Origin: Bacteroidota bacterium
GTDB lineage: Bacteria > Bacteroidota > Bacteroidia > Cytophagales > Cyclobacteriaceae
Reading direction: 5' to 3'
Assembly: GCA_023428695.1 (NCBI GenBank)
Contig: JAEYWY010000009.1
Span: 62,001-126,000, forward strand
Length of the DNA: 64,000 nucleotides
Position numbers and translations under genes: made by a program
Shown: positions 44,447 through 53,418 of the stretch, piece after piece
Layout of the letters: each line of letters opens with the position of its first letter
Numbering within the stretch: position 1 is the first letter of the stretch
Notes under the pieces: generated by a model
Seen by the model: the letters and a program-made list of their open reading frames with translations, nothing else
The model's database searches: none
Told to the model about the DNA's origin: nothing

Positions 44447-45124
44447 ATGATTGTACAACTTGGTTTTTATGTCCTTTCAGCAATTGCATTTGGAATGATT
44501 GTGTCACTGCTAACGTATGCTGACAAAAAACTCGTGACACGATACCTTGTCAGTGGATCCGTCTGGTTGATCTATGTTGCGGTCATCTCAGCAACGGGAA
44601 TACTTGGTGATTTCTCCCTGCCGCCTCGCGTGCCGTTGTTTGTGGTAATCCCTACGGTGGTCGCCAGCATTGTGATTACGGGCAGGCCATCATTCCGAAG
44701 TTTGCTGGAAAATGCACCGCTTCACCTTCCCGTTTTCATGACGTCGTTTCGCATTGTCGTCGAGTTACTGATATATGGCGCGTATCGCGAAGGAGTATTC
44801 CCGCAGCGCGTTACATTCGGGGGAATGAACTACGATATTCTCGTGGGCGTCTCTGCCTGCGTCGTCGGTGTGCTGGTGTTAAAGCGGAGATTTTCTCTCA
44901 ACGGACTATTTGTATGGAACGTCGTGTCCCTGGCCATACTTTCCGTTACGGTATACGCATTTGCATCGTCGTATTACTCCAATGATCTGATGACGCTCAA
45001 TGACAAATTGAAGTTCGTCCGGTTTCCGTATCTCCTGGTTCCTGCCATACTATTACCGGTGGCGATATTTCTTCATGTGTTCTCAATCCGTCAGGTGTTC
45101 ATAGCAAGACAAAAACGCTCATAA
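44447..45124 (+). CDS. Integral membrane protein with about seven helices
   Basis: This 225-residue membrane protein of about seven helices has a conserved-looking EGVFPQRVTFGGMNYDILVG loop. No family is recognised by name. It is 12 bp downstream of the lipoprotein gene and 48 bp upstream of the next gene, so it is likely part of the cytochrome operon. The role is unknown. Confidence 0.75.
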   Translation: MIVQLGFYVLSAIAFGMIVSLLTYADKKLVTRYLVSGSVWLIYVAVISATGILGDFSLPPRVPLFVVIPTVVASIVITGRPSFRSLLENAPLHLPVFMTSFRIVVELLIYGAYREGVFPQRVTFGGMNYDILVGVSACVVGVLVLKRRFSLNGLFVWNVVSLAILSVTVYAFASSYYSNDLMTLNDKLKFVRFPYLLVPAILLPVAIFLHVFSIRQVFIARQKRS

Positions 45125-45172
45125 CGAGTCCTTCATCAGCACACTGACATTTATCAAACTATTTAGCGCAAA

Positions 45173-45982
45173 ATGAAAACTACATCATTTATCATACTGC
45201 TTTTGTTTACGGGAATCGCCCAGGCTGGCTTCACCCAGGATCATGATCACCCTGATCTTCATGTTAACTCCAAATGGAAGGATTGTTCCTTTGTCATTCA
45301 CCCATCGTTAACACAGTCCGAATGGCACCAGTTTACGCGAGAGGCCGGCCTCGTTGCTTACTTCCGACCAATTGCCGATGCGAAACCATTGGGCAAATGG
45401 AATTTCGAAATCGCGGTACTGCAATGGAAAACAAAATTTGACGACTCCGACGGTGCGTGGAACAATACGTTCAGTCATCCCGATTCTGTACATTGGTTGA
45501 AAGACAGTCACCGTCTCGGAATAGCCGGATTGTCGGGGCGGGTCGGCATTACAGACAAGGTTGATATTGGACTTTATATCACGAAGAATCCCAACGCCAA
45601 CTACGGCATTTATGGCGTGCAGGTCCAATACAACTTTTTCGGCCAGCCGGAGAAAACATGGACTGCTTCGGCGCGGATAAACTTCAGCTCGCTCTACGGA
45701 CCAGACGACTTAACGTTGCGTACGTATGGGTTGGAGGTGATAACCAGTAAGGAGTTTATAATCTACTCTGACTGGATAGCAGTTTCTCCATACGTGGGCG
45801 TTTCCGGGATTCTCTCCACTACACATGAGCGTACAGAGAAAGTCAACCTCCATGATGAAAACATAATTCTTGGACAAGCCATGGTTGGTGCTACGGCACG
45901 GATTAAATTCGTCCGGATGGGAGTGGAATACAACCTGTCGAACATAAGCACATTGTCGTTCAAGGTCGGTGTCGGATTTTAG
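45173..45982 (+). CDS. Predicted outer-membrane barrel protein
   Basis: This 269-residue protein has a signal peptide (about 1-20, IILLLFTGIAQAGFTQ) and a beta-barrel-like pattern. It includes GKWNFEIAVLQWKTKF, GRVGITDKVDIGLYITKNPN, YGIYGVQVQYNFF and a terminal strand LSFKVGVGF ending in Phe. It reads as an uncharacterised outer-membrane protein. Gap to the membrane gene is 48 bp, so it may belong to the same transcript. Confidence 0.7.
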   Translation: MKTTSFIILLLFTGIAQAGFTQDHDHPDLHVNSKWKDCSFVIHPSLTQSEWHQFTREAGLVAYFRPIADAKPLGKWNFEIAVLQWKTKFDDSDGAWNNTFSHPDSVHWLKDSHRLGIAGLSGRVGITDKVDIGLYITKNPNANYGIYGVQVQYNFFGQPEKTWTASARINFSSLYGPDDLTLRTYGLEVITSKEFIIYSDWIAVSPYVGVSGILSTTHERTEKVNLHDENIILGQAMVGATARIKFVRMGVEYNLSNISTLSFKVGVGF

Positions 45983-46017
45983 ATTGTGGTAACTTCAACC
46001 GACAGCGTGACTTTTTC

Positions 46018-46060
46018 TCACAGATACACGGAAAGCACAGAGAAGCCACAGAACATTCAA
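46018..46060 (+). repeat. Short low-complexity flank resembling GxxExxY-associated sequence
   Basis: The stretch contains CAGATACACGGAAAGCACAG and AGAAGCCACAGAA, variants of text that I recall often flanking GxxExxY genes. No such gene is here, so it may be a leftover of one. Low confidence. Confidence 0.25.
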
Positions 46061-46105
46061 AACCTTTCGACGACCTGACTCGTTTTCGTAAATCACATCA
46101 ACGGT

Positions 46106-46561
46106 ATGAAAGATCAGGCTGTCAGAATAATTGAATATGATCAATGGGCGAATGCCCAGGTTATTGCGGCTGTCGCTCGTGCGAAGGAAGCCCCAGATCG
46201 TGCAATTGAATTACTCTCACACATTTTCGCTGTTTCGTCAATCTGGCTTAGTCGCGCGAAACGCGAAATCGAAGTCGCGAAGCGTTTTGATCGCTACACG
46301 GTTGAGGAATGCGCAGTCCGGAATGATGCGCTCGCAACAGGATGGATTCAATTTCTGAAATCTCATGGTGATGTAAACGGCATCATGAAGTTTCAGCTAC
46401 TTGGCAAGAGTTCCGAAATGAGCGTCCTCGACTGCGTTCAGCATGTCGGAATGCACGGCACCTATCACCGCGGCCAGATAGTCGCGTTGCTGAAAGGACA
46501 CTTAGACGAACTTCCGGCAACGGACTATGTGCTTTTCGCTTTGGCAAAGCCTGGCTACTGA
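46106..46561 (+). CDS. DinB family protein
   Basis: This 151-residue four-helix protein of the DinB/YfiT family opens with IIEYDQWANAQVIAA and has LLSHIFAVSSIWLSRAK. Near the end is VQHVGMHGTYHRGQIVALLK. Metal-binding histidines of the family are present: the first in LSHI, then H..Y.HRGQ. Such proteins may transfer thiols. The substrate is unknown. Monocistronic, convergent with the sugar-binding gene. Confidence 0.92.
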   Translation: MKDQAVRIIEYDQWANAQVIAAVARAKEAPDRAIELLSHIFAVSSIWLSRAKREIEVAKRFDRYTVEECAVRNDALATGWIQFLKSHGDVNGIMKFQLLGKSSEMSVLDCVQHVGMHGTYHRGQIVALLKGHLDELPATDYVLFALAKPGY

Positions 46562-46578
46562 GTCGGCTTAACCACGAA

Positions 46579-47568
46579 CTAATTCTTGATCATGATTTCT
46601 GAAAGTGAAACGTGTCCGTCCTTGACAACCGTTTCCTTGTAGTTGTTTTTGTCAACCGCAATTGGCGCGAGTAGTTCGGCATAAACTTCAATGTCACCAA
46701 AACGCACTTTCTTTTTATTCGCGATTTCGCTCTTTCTGGCAAGTGCGATCGCAATTTCGGCCGCGCGTATCGCAAGCGGTTTGATGGGTTTGTAAACCGT
46801 CATGCTTTGATTACCCTGAATGATGTTCTTAACGCCGGTGAGGTCGGCGTCCTGACCGGTAACAACCACTTTTCCAATGACGCTTTTCGGAAGAGCGAGG
46901 ATTGCACCGTTGGCGAGGGCGTCGTTAGCGGCAATGACTGCGTCTGGTGTGGCCTTAATGCCTGGCAACTCTTCGGTGAGTTTCATCATCGCCAGTAGTT
47001 CACTCCAGTCTGAAACCGTATAGTCACCCAATATTTTGACCTTACCACTCTTTATTGATGCATCAAGCGCCTTGAGTTGACCCTGACGGAAGAGAATCGC
47101 ATTATAGTCACTCTCGGGACCATTTAACAGAATGAACTGTCCCGAAGGAACTTTACTCAGCGCGTATTCTGCCTGCAGTTGCCCGACCTTTTCGTTATCG
47201 AATGAAATGTAGTAGGAGATATCGTTTGTGAGGATCAACCTGTCGTATGAGATCACAGGTATGTTGGCCTTTTTGGCTTCCGCCACGATCTCGAGAGCTC
47301 TTTTTGTGTCGACGGGAATGATTATAAGTGCGTCTACCTTTTGTTCGATGAGTTTTTTGCCAAGGCGAACCTGTTCATCGGCGTCGCCATACGGCACTTC
47401 AACAATGCACTCACCGCCTGCTTCCTTGATTGTGTTGACGAGAAATTTCTGATCGATATACCATCGGTCAGAAACGTAGCTGTCCATTAATAGTCCGATT
47501 TTCTGTGCCGCGCAGTGACTAATGCCAATATGCAGCATCACTGCAAAAAATACGAGTAGCCGTTTCAT
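46579..47568 (-). CDS. Periplasmic sugar-binding protein, xylose/ribose type
   Basis: This 329-residue type-1 periplasmic binding protein has a signal peptide ending near ISHCAAQ. The first lobe has KIGLLMDSYVSDRWYID and IIIPVDTKRALEIVAEAKKA; the second has AVIAANDALANGAILALPK and VVTGQDADLTGVKNIIQGNQ. The pattern matches xylose-binding XylF proteins. No ABC transporter genes are adjacent. It may serve as a sensor partner or an orphan component. Confidence 0.85.
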   Translation of the reverse strand: MKRLLVFFAVMLHIGISHCAAQKIGLLMDSYVSDRWYIDQKFLVNTIKEAGGECIVEVPYGDADEQVRLGKKLIEQKVDALIIIPVDTKRALEIVAEAKKANIPVISYDRLILTNDISYYISFDNEKVGQLQAEYALSKVPSGQFILLNGPESDYNAILFRQGQLKALDASIKSGKVKILGDYTVSDWSELLAMMKLTEELPGIKATPDAVIAANDALANGAILALPKSVIGKVVVTGQDADLTGVKNIIQGNQSMTVYKPIKPLAIRAAEIAIALARKSEIANKKKVRFGDIEVYAELLAPIAVDKNNYKETVVKDGHVSLSEIMIKN

Positions 47569-47816
47569 TGTTAAGATGATTTAGAGGTTGGAACAAGCTA
47601 CGAAGGAGAATGAATAAAAACCGGATAATTAAGGGTCATAACCTACGTGCTGCGGTGAGAAGTTGCGAAGCTTGACAACGGTGCTGATCACGCGTATGGC
47701 AGTATAAAGGCGGGGATTCATCAATTCTTCATGACCTGCACCCGATGAAAATGGCAAGAAACATACTTCGCAGAATGAATCGTGCAAAAAAAAGAGGCGC
47801 ATCAGAGCACCTCTCA

Positions 47817-48086
47817 TCATCTACTTTCGGGGTACGAAGTGTCTTTGAGCTGCTCAACGATCAGGTTGGCTACCGACTTCGTCTTGTGATCGTTCCGATT
47901 TTTCCGGCATCGAAAAGCATGTTCCTTGCCATCAGCCGGTGAGTCAGCGGTGAAGTAAATAGTGTTGCCAACCGTTGTGCATTCTCTGGCATACATCGAC
48001 TCGGGAACGTTTAACCTGACCGTTGTACCGGGTGTTCCGGAGGTTACCCATAGATCCGAATTGATGGAAAACCTGCCAAAATCCAC
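47817..48086 (-). pseudogene. Fragment of an ELWxTDGT repeat protein
   Basis: The fragment contains DLWVTSGTPGTTVRLNV and then TTVGNTIYFTADSPADGKEH. That is the pattern of ELWVTDGTxxGT-type repeats (a strand, the ELW turn, then VGNTLYFTAD) known from large surface proteins. Only about one repeat is left, ending in an unrelated tail. I regard it as a remnant rather than a gene. It ends 3' to the response-regulator gene. Confidence 0.5.
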
Positions 48087-48095
48087 AATCCTATT

Positions 48096-48713
48096 TTATA
48101 GGATAAACTGATGCTGCGTGGCCAGGCGGATCAAGGTAGCGGTATTTCTGGCGTCGAACTTTGACAATAAATTCTTGCGATGAGTGTCCACGGTAGCCGT
48201 ACTGATAAATAGCTTTTCGGCAACTTCGTTGTTCGTCAGCCCTTCGGCAATAAGTGCTAACACTTCCTTCTCTCTTCTCGTGAGAACAGGCCGGCCCGCG
48301 GCGTTCTTTTGTATTGATCTCGCGATCTCGCCGCTCAGATACTTTTCGCCCTTCATGCAGGTTGCAATTCCCTCAAGAAGTTCCTCTCTCGTCCCGTTCT
48401 TCAATACATAACCAAGAGCGCCATTTTCGATCATTTTTTCAACCATACTTTGCTGACTGAATGTGCTGAGTCCAATCACACGTACGGCAGGGTATTGTGT
48501 CCTCACCTCCTTGCAAAGGTCAATACCACTCTTGTCGGGAAGGTTTATGTCCATCAGGATCACATCGGGAAGTGCGGTCTGGAGGAAGGCCATACAGGAT
48601 GCGGCGGACATCGCATGACCGATCAGCTCGATCTGCTGCTCATGAAGCAAGAGTGACCGAATACCTTCGATTATCATGTAATGATCGTCCACAATAAAGA
48701 CCTTCGTCGCCAT
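48096..48713 (-). CDS. NarL/LuxR-type response regulator
   Basis: This 205-residue regulator has receiver domain D55 (VILMDINLPDKSG) and a LuxR-type HTH (about 140-200, LTRREKEVLALIAEGLTNNE). It lies 1 bp after the TPR kinase gene, its likely partner. The targets are unknown. Confidence 0.94.
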   Translation of the reverse strand: MATKVFIVDDHYMIIEGIRSLLLHEQQIELIGHAMSAASCMAFLQTALPDVILMDINLPDKSGIDLCKEVRTQYPAVRVIGLSTFSQQSMVEKMIENGALGYVLKNGTREELLEGIATCMKGEKYLSGEIARSIQKNAAGRPVLTRREKEVLALIAEGLTNNEVAEKLFISTATVDTHRKNLLSKFDARNTATLIRLATQHQFIL

Positions 48714-48714
48714 G

Positions 48715-50658
48715 TTATACTTTCAAGTCAATATGAACCGACGTACCATTCGCTTTGTCGGAGCGGACCTCCATTGTGCCCCTTAGAAATTCAACCCGGC
48801 TTTGAATATTGCTCCAGCCGGCCCCCTTTGATCGCTCAAGTAAGGTTGTATCAAACCCGACACCGTCGTCCTCCACCGTGACGGCGAGCTTTTCGTCAGT
48901 CCTGGCTATTTGAACAAGTGCCGTTCTTGCCTTTGCGTGCTTTATCGTGTTATTGATCAATTCCTGCACTATCCGGTAAATCGTAATGCTGATTGTCTGA
49001 TCAAGTTTTATGTTGTCCATATTAATGGATTGGTACGTTATGGTCAGCGCGCCACTCTGCGTAATGTCACTGCAGAAGTCCTTTAATGCCGTATCCAGTC
49101 CGAAACGGATCAGCGACTCCGGCATCATGTTATGAGCCACCCGGCGCATTTCTTTTATTGAACTATCAAGCATTTCCATACTGCGTTCAAAGGCCCGATG
49201 ATTCTCAGGCGTCATTATCAGGTTTTCCTTCATTGTGTTGAATGAGTATTTTATTCCGGACAACATACCTCCAAGACCGTCATGCAGGTCTTTGGCCAGG
49301 CGTGTTCGTTCCTGTTCTTCACCTTTCAGTACTGCTTCCGTGGCCGATAACTGCCTTTCAGTTTCGAGTTCTGAAATACGTTGCTGTTGCAGTCTCTGTT
49401 TCTGTCGGTAGTTTCGAAAGGTAAGCATTGAGATGATCAATAAAGTGGCAATGCTTCCGATGAGAATATAGTTAAATGTGCTTCTTCTTTGCAGCTTAGC
49501 TTCCTGCAACCTGATCTGGCTCTCCTTTTTCTCCGTTTCGAACCGTATCCGCATACTCGTTTCACGTTGCCTGACGGATTCATTAAAGATTGCGGACTCA
49601 ATTTTCTTCTTCATGGATTCATAAGCAAAGCCATCGCTGTACCGACCTTTTGCAAATGCAATTTTTGACAGCAGATCCAATCCGGCAACTTTGCCCTCGG
49701 CCAGGTTGTTTTCCCCGGCCAGCGTCATCAATTCATTGGCAAGGCTTTCCGCTGTTTCAAAATCGCTATTGTACAAGTGGAATGCCGAGAGGATTCCTTT
49801 GGCATTCATCACCACGCCGGCGTCACCCAATTCTTTTCCAATTGCAATACTGCGTTCGGCAAAACGCGGAAGTTGTTCGTATTCTCCTTTTTTCACCTGA
49901 ACTTCCGAAAGATTATTCAGTAACATAGCCTCCAGGGCCATATACTTATTCCTGATTGCGATCTCCAATCCTTCCCGGTACACCTCTTTGGCGTCGTCCT
50001 CACGGTTCACCTCAGCATAATTTATCCCCAGGTTGTTGAGGGCGACCACAAGTTGCCTTTTGTTGTCGAGGGTTCGCGCAGCAGCAACTGATTTTTCCCC
50101 ATACTCAATTGCTTTATCAAACTGTGTTAGCGTCATGTATAATGACTGCAAACCATCATACAAACTACTTTCAATATTGGGATACCCTTTACTTTGAAGC
50201 AGACGCACACCTTCCAGTGTATAGAACAAGGCACTATCTATTTCGTAAAGAAATCTGTACGCGCTGCCAATATTGAAATGAGCGGCCCCGATATTGAATG
50301 TGTCTTTTTGCTGGCGGGCGATCGCCAGGACGAGTTTATTATAATAGATCAGTGAGTCAAACTTGGACTGGTACGAGCAGATAAAAGAAAAGTGACGGTA
50401 CCCTTTCATCAGTCCCGCGGGGAAATCGATCTTTTTGCTCAAGTCAACTGCATCTCTTATATATCGTTTAGCGATTTCAGGTTCCAGATCTTCGAATTCA
50501 TCCGCTATCGAAAGCAATAAATAGACTTTGCTTGTGTCTTCCTTCGCTGTTTGTAACACCACCAGCAGGCTGTCCAGTACTTTGTTCTCTTGCGAGACGG
50601 AGTCCAGGGGAACGACAACTGCCAGAAGGGCTGCGACGAAGAGGCGTTTCAATTGCAT
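48715..50658 (-). CDS. TPR-containing sensor histidine kinase
   Basis: This 647-residue kinase has a signal peptide (1-22) and a large periplasmic helical region of TPR repeats (about 45-345; LVVALNNLGINYAEVNREDD). A membrane helix lies at about 396-414, followed by a coiled coil. The HisKA_3 box has H459 in AKDLHDGLGG. The HATPase domain follows with VQELINNTIKHAK, EDDGVGFD and GAGWSNIQSRV. The signal may be sensed by the TPR region. It shares a 1-bp gap with the LuxR regulator. Confidence 0.95.
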   Translation of the reverse strand: MQLKRLFVAALLAVVVPLDSVSQENKVLDSLLVVLQTAKEDTSKVYLLLSIADEFEDLEPEIAKRYIRDAVDLSKKIDFPAGLMKGYRHFSFICSYQSKFDSLIYYNKLVLAIARQQKDTFNIGAAHFNIGSAYRFLYEIDSALFYTLEGVRLLQSKGYPNIESSLYDGLQSLYMTLTQFDKAIEYGEKSVAAARTLDNKRQLVVALNNLGINYAEVNREDDAKEVYREGLEIAIRNKYMALEAMLLNNLSEVQVKKGEYEQLPRFAERSIAIGKELGDAGVVMNAKGILSAFHLYNSDFETAESLANELMTLAGENNLAEGKVAGLDLLSKIAFAKGRYSDGFAYESMKKKIESAIFNESVRQRETSMRIRFETEKKESQIRLQEAKLQRRSTFNYILIGSIATLLIISMLTFRNYRQKQRLQQQRISELETERQLSATEAVLKGEEQERTRLAKDLHDGLGGMLSGIKYSFNTMKENLIMTPENHRAFERSMEMLDSSIKEMRRVAHNMMPESLIRFGLDTALKDFCSDITQSGALTITYQSINMDNIKLDQTISITIYRIVQELINNTIKHAKARTALVQIARTDEKLAVTVEDDGVGFDTTLLERSKGAGWSNIQSRVEFLRGTMEVRSDKANGTSVHIDLKV

Positions 50659-50719
50659 ACGCTGGTACGGGTGTTGTCAATACAAAGTAATGCATTGCCC
50701 TGCTAATATCTACTACCGG

Positions 50720-50775
50720 TTTTCCATGATTTTTCTGATTGAACTAAATCTCCTGTTTTTAGGGGATTGGATGAT
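50720..50775 (+). repeat. First copy of a 56-bp imperfect direct repeat
   Basis: The segment begins TTTTCCATGATTTTTC and ends at GGGGATTGGATGAT. It matches the segment at 50986-51041 at about 41 of 56 positions by eye. It lies upstream of a truncated lipoprotein-like frame (50860-50955). Confidence 0.6.
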
Positions 50776-50859
50776 CCGGATCGTCGCTTTTGTTGTGCCG
50801 GTAAACAACACCTGATTTTTGGACGACGCTTCCCTGGTCTTGATCAATTTTATAATGGT

Positions 50860-50955
50860 ATGAAAAAGCTTAAACTCCTGACGCTGACCATTGCCTGTTT
50901 CCAAGAACGTGAGCTTTCGGTTTGTCTGCTGAAGTTCTTTCCGTGCATTTTCTGA
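50860..50955 (+). pseudogene. Possible truncated lipoprotein gene start
   Basis: A short frame of 31 residues starts MKKLKLLTLTIACFQERELS. It resembles the start of a lipoprotein signal with a Cys at position 13, and then stops. A copy of the 56-bp element lies upstream. It may be the remnant of a duplicated lipoprotein gene; this is tentative. Confidence 0.35.
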
Positions 50956-50985
50956 ATTAGGGTTCTTGTATAAGTCGCTTCCCTT

Positions 50986-51041
50986 TTTTCCGTGATTTTT
51001 TTTCAGGAACAGAATATCATGTTTTCAGGGGATGCGGCGAT
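50986..51041 (+). repeat. Second copy of the 56-bp imperfect direct repeat, upstream of the lipoprotein gene
   Basis: This copy (TTTTCCGTGATTTTTTTTC to CGGCGAT) ends 42 bp before the start of the propeller lipoprotein gene. It may be a promoter or regulatory region that has been duplicated. Confidence 0.6.
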
Positions 51042-51083
51042 GATGGCGTCCTTCCAACTTTGCAGACGACAAAACAAGCTACT

Positions 51084-52652
51084 ATGAAAAGAATATTCGC
51101 GCTTCTTATGCTGGCTATGGGAGTGTTTTCATGCCAGCAGGATGAACCGTCGTTGTCTTCAGATAAGAACATAATGGAGTTTGGGTTCCTTATGTCAGAC
51201 AACCCGGGACTTACATCCGATGTATCCGGTGTAATCAATGGAACGGAGATTCACTGCATCTTTCCGGCAGGCACTTCCGTTACTGCGCTGAAGCCGCTGA
51301 TTTCGCACAAAGGTGAGACGATCAACCCTGCATCCGGTACCGCCGCAGATTTCAGCGGTTTGGTTGAATATACTGTAACGGCGAAAGATCGCAGCGAGAA
51401 AAAATATACCGTTTCAGTAACCGTTCTGCCCCCAGCTTTATCTTCCGATAAATCCATCACGTCATTCTCTTTTCTCAAGGAAGATAACGCCTTTCTTCCG
51501 GAGGATATAACGGGTACAATTAGCGGGCAAAATATTCATCTTACAGTTCCCGCGGGGACCGATGTGACGGCGTTGAAGCCAACCATTGTTCATACAGGCA
51601 GCGCGACCAATCCGACCTCGAAGGCGGCAAACAATTTCACTTCACCAAGGAATTATACGGTAACAGCTGAAGACGGCAGCAGTGAGATATATAACGTAAC
51701 TGTAAACGTCAGTGCATCCGGGCCCATCGTGTACGTGGTTGGAGGGCAACGCTTTTACGGCACGAGCTATGCCCGGCTTTGGACGAACGGAACCGGTTCA
51801 AATCTGACTAATGGAACCTACAACGCGGCAGCCACATCGGTTTTTGTTTCAGAAAACACGATACATGCAGCCGGTTATCAAACCATTGGAAACAGCCGCG
51901 CCACGAGTTGGAAACTACAGGACGGGATCCAACAGGCTACTCCCGGCCTGAACGAAACTGTCAATGACGCTTACACGAATTCAATTTTTGTATCAGCCGA
52001 GAACGACGTGTACATCGCGGGACAGGAAAATCATGGAGCCGGTACGGGCATTATTGCAAAAGTCTGGAAAAATGGATCGCCAACAGCGCTCACGACTCAA
52101 ACCGGTGCTGCCAACTCAGTCTTTGTTGCGGGTAATGATGTATATGTCGCCGGATGGGAGTCGACTGCAACCGGAACGGTTGCCAAGGTTTGGAAGAATG
52201 GTGTTCCAACAGCTCTCAATGCCGACGATGAAAGTGGACAGGCTCGCGCTGTCTTTGTAGTCGACGACGTTGTATATGTCGCGGGCCAGAAAGCAATCGG
52301 TCCGGCATATGTAGTCCATGTTTGGAAGAACGGAGTGCCGGAGATCATCAATGCAGGCACAACCGGCTCCGAGGTATCTTCCATTTTTGTATCTGACGGG
52401 GATGTATATCTGGTGGGCCGTGAAATAAAAGACGGTCAATACTATGCCAGGTTATGGCACAACGGAGTGGGAACATTCCTTTCAACGAGTATGAATTCCG
52501 ATGCGCGATCAGTATATGTGCATAACGGAGACGTTTATGTTGCGGGCTGGGAATACGATGCCGCGGACAAGCAGGTTGCAGTCCTTTGGAAAAATGGCGT
52601 CGCCACTCCACTAGCGACGGATGCATTTGCCTACGGTGTAATGGTAAAATAG
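51084..52652 (+). CDS. DUF5018-like lipoprotein with beta-propeller-like repeats
   Basis: This 522-residue lipoprotein has a lipobox (GVFSC, C17) at the N-terminus. Two DUF5018-type beta-sandwich domains follow at about 25-130 and 130-220: SSDKNIMEFGFLMSDN, then SSDKSITSFSFLKEDN, each ending in YTVTAKDxSEKKY or YTVTAEDGSS. The rest is about seven or eight repeats of the VYVAGxE...KVWKNGVPTAL type, a beta-propeller. It is likely a surface-exposed binding protein. The start at 51084 begins the signal peptide. Confidence 0.88.
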   Translation: MKRIFALLMLAMGVFSCQQDEPSLSSDKNIMEFGFLMSDNPGLTSDVSGVINGTEIHCIFPAGTSVTALKPLISHKGETINPASGTAADFSGLVEYTVTAKDRSEKKYTVSVTVLPPALSSDKSITSFSFLKEDNAFLPEDITGTISGQNIHLTVPAGTDVTALKPTIVHTGSATNPTSKAANNFTSPRNYTVTAEDGSSEIYNVTVNVSASGPIVYVVGGQRFYGTSYARLWTNGTGSNLTNGTYNAAATSVFVSENTIHAAGYQTIGNSRATSWKLQDGIQQATPGLNETVNDAYTNSIFVSAENDVYIAGQENHGAGTGIIAKVWKNGSPTALTTQTGAANSVFVAGNDVYVAGWESTATGTVAKVWKNGVPTALNADDESGQARAVFVVDDVVYVAGQKAIGPAYVVHVWKNGVPEIINAGTTGSEVSSIFVSDGDVYLVGREIKDGQYYARLWHNGVGTFLSTSMNSDARSVYVHNGDVYVAGWEYDAADKQVAVLWKNGVATPLATDAFAYGVMVK

Positions 52653-52760
52653 AAGGTTGATTTACCCCGGGATGTGGCAAAGGTCACGTCCCTTTTATTG
52701 TTTCCAATAGGCTCTACACCTTTTCCGGATTTTTCAGGCGGACCCACTGCTGCGCCCGGA

Positions 52761-52943
52761 TCAATGAAACATTCTCAGCAACTCATCCTTTCGGCTTCGC
52801 GACACATTAATCGTTGCCCTATTACTCATGATCACATAGCCTCCGTCTCCTTTAACATACTTCCTGATGTGATCGAGATTAATGGTATATGAATGATGAA
52901 CGCGCAGGAACCCATGGCCTGACGCTCGTCGTACGTGAAGCAC
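52761..52943 (-). pseudogene. LytTR DNA-binding domain remnant
   Basis: The C-terminal 50 residues read FLRVHHSYTINLDHIRKYVK, then GDGGYVIMSNRATINVSRSR and KDELLRMFH, a LytTR domain end. The receiver domain and the first half of LytTR are missing. It is the last piece of a response-regulator gene. Confidence 0.8.
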
Positions 52944-53101
52944 AATACGATGACAGTCAAGTAAAGCTTAATTTGGCGTTCGAAAAGCGATCGTACCATC
53001 ACCAATGAGTAACCCGCGGGTTTGGGTGAACATTGGGTTGAAAAGCCGGGATGATTCGAACTGCGAGTTAGCGGCAATGCACGCGTGTATTCAACATCAA
53101 T

Positions 53102-53303
53102 GAACGCTTCTTTGATCTCGAAGCGGCGTCGCCGGAGACATGTTGCAGAGAGTTGTGAACTACAGACTCCGCCTCGCGATAGTTGGCGACTTCGCCAGTA
53201 TCGGGAGTAATAGTTTGAAAGCGTTCATCGCAGAAAGCAACAGGTCGAACACGATCATCTTTGTAAACTCCGTTGAGGGGCGTTGGCGACCTTTGGGAAG
53301 TAG
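53102..53303 (+). pseudogene. DUF4180 protein remnant with frameshifts
   Basis: Successive frames read ERFFDLEA, then (shift) VAGDMLQRVVNYRLRLAIVG, DFASIGSNSLKAFIAESNRS, NTIIFVNSVE and (shift) ALATFGK with a stop at 53301. This matches the C-terminal half of DUF4180 proteins. Two shifts and loss of the N-terminus make it a dead gene. Confidence 0.7.
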
Positions 53304-53418
53304 GTTAAGGCAGGGAATCTGTTCGCCGGGCTGACGGCTATACATTTAGACGGTGCATCAACTAATGCGTGAATTCGCTAACTTGTGTGCCCAACATTAG
53401 CCCGAACTGTTCAGCCCA

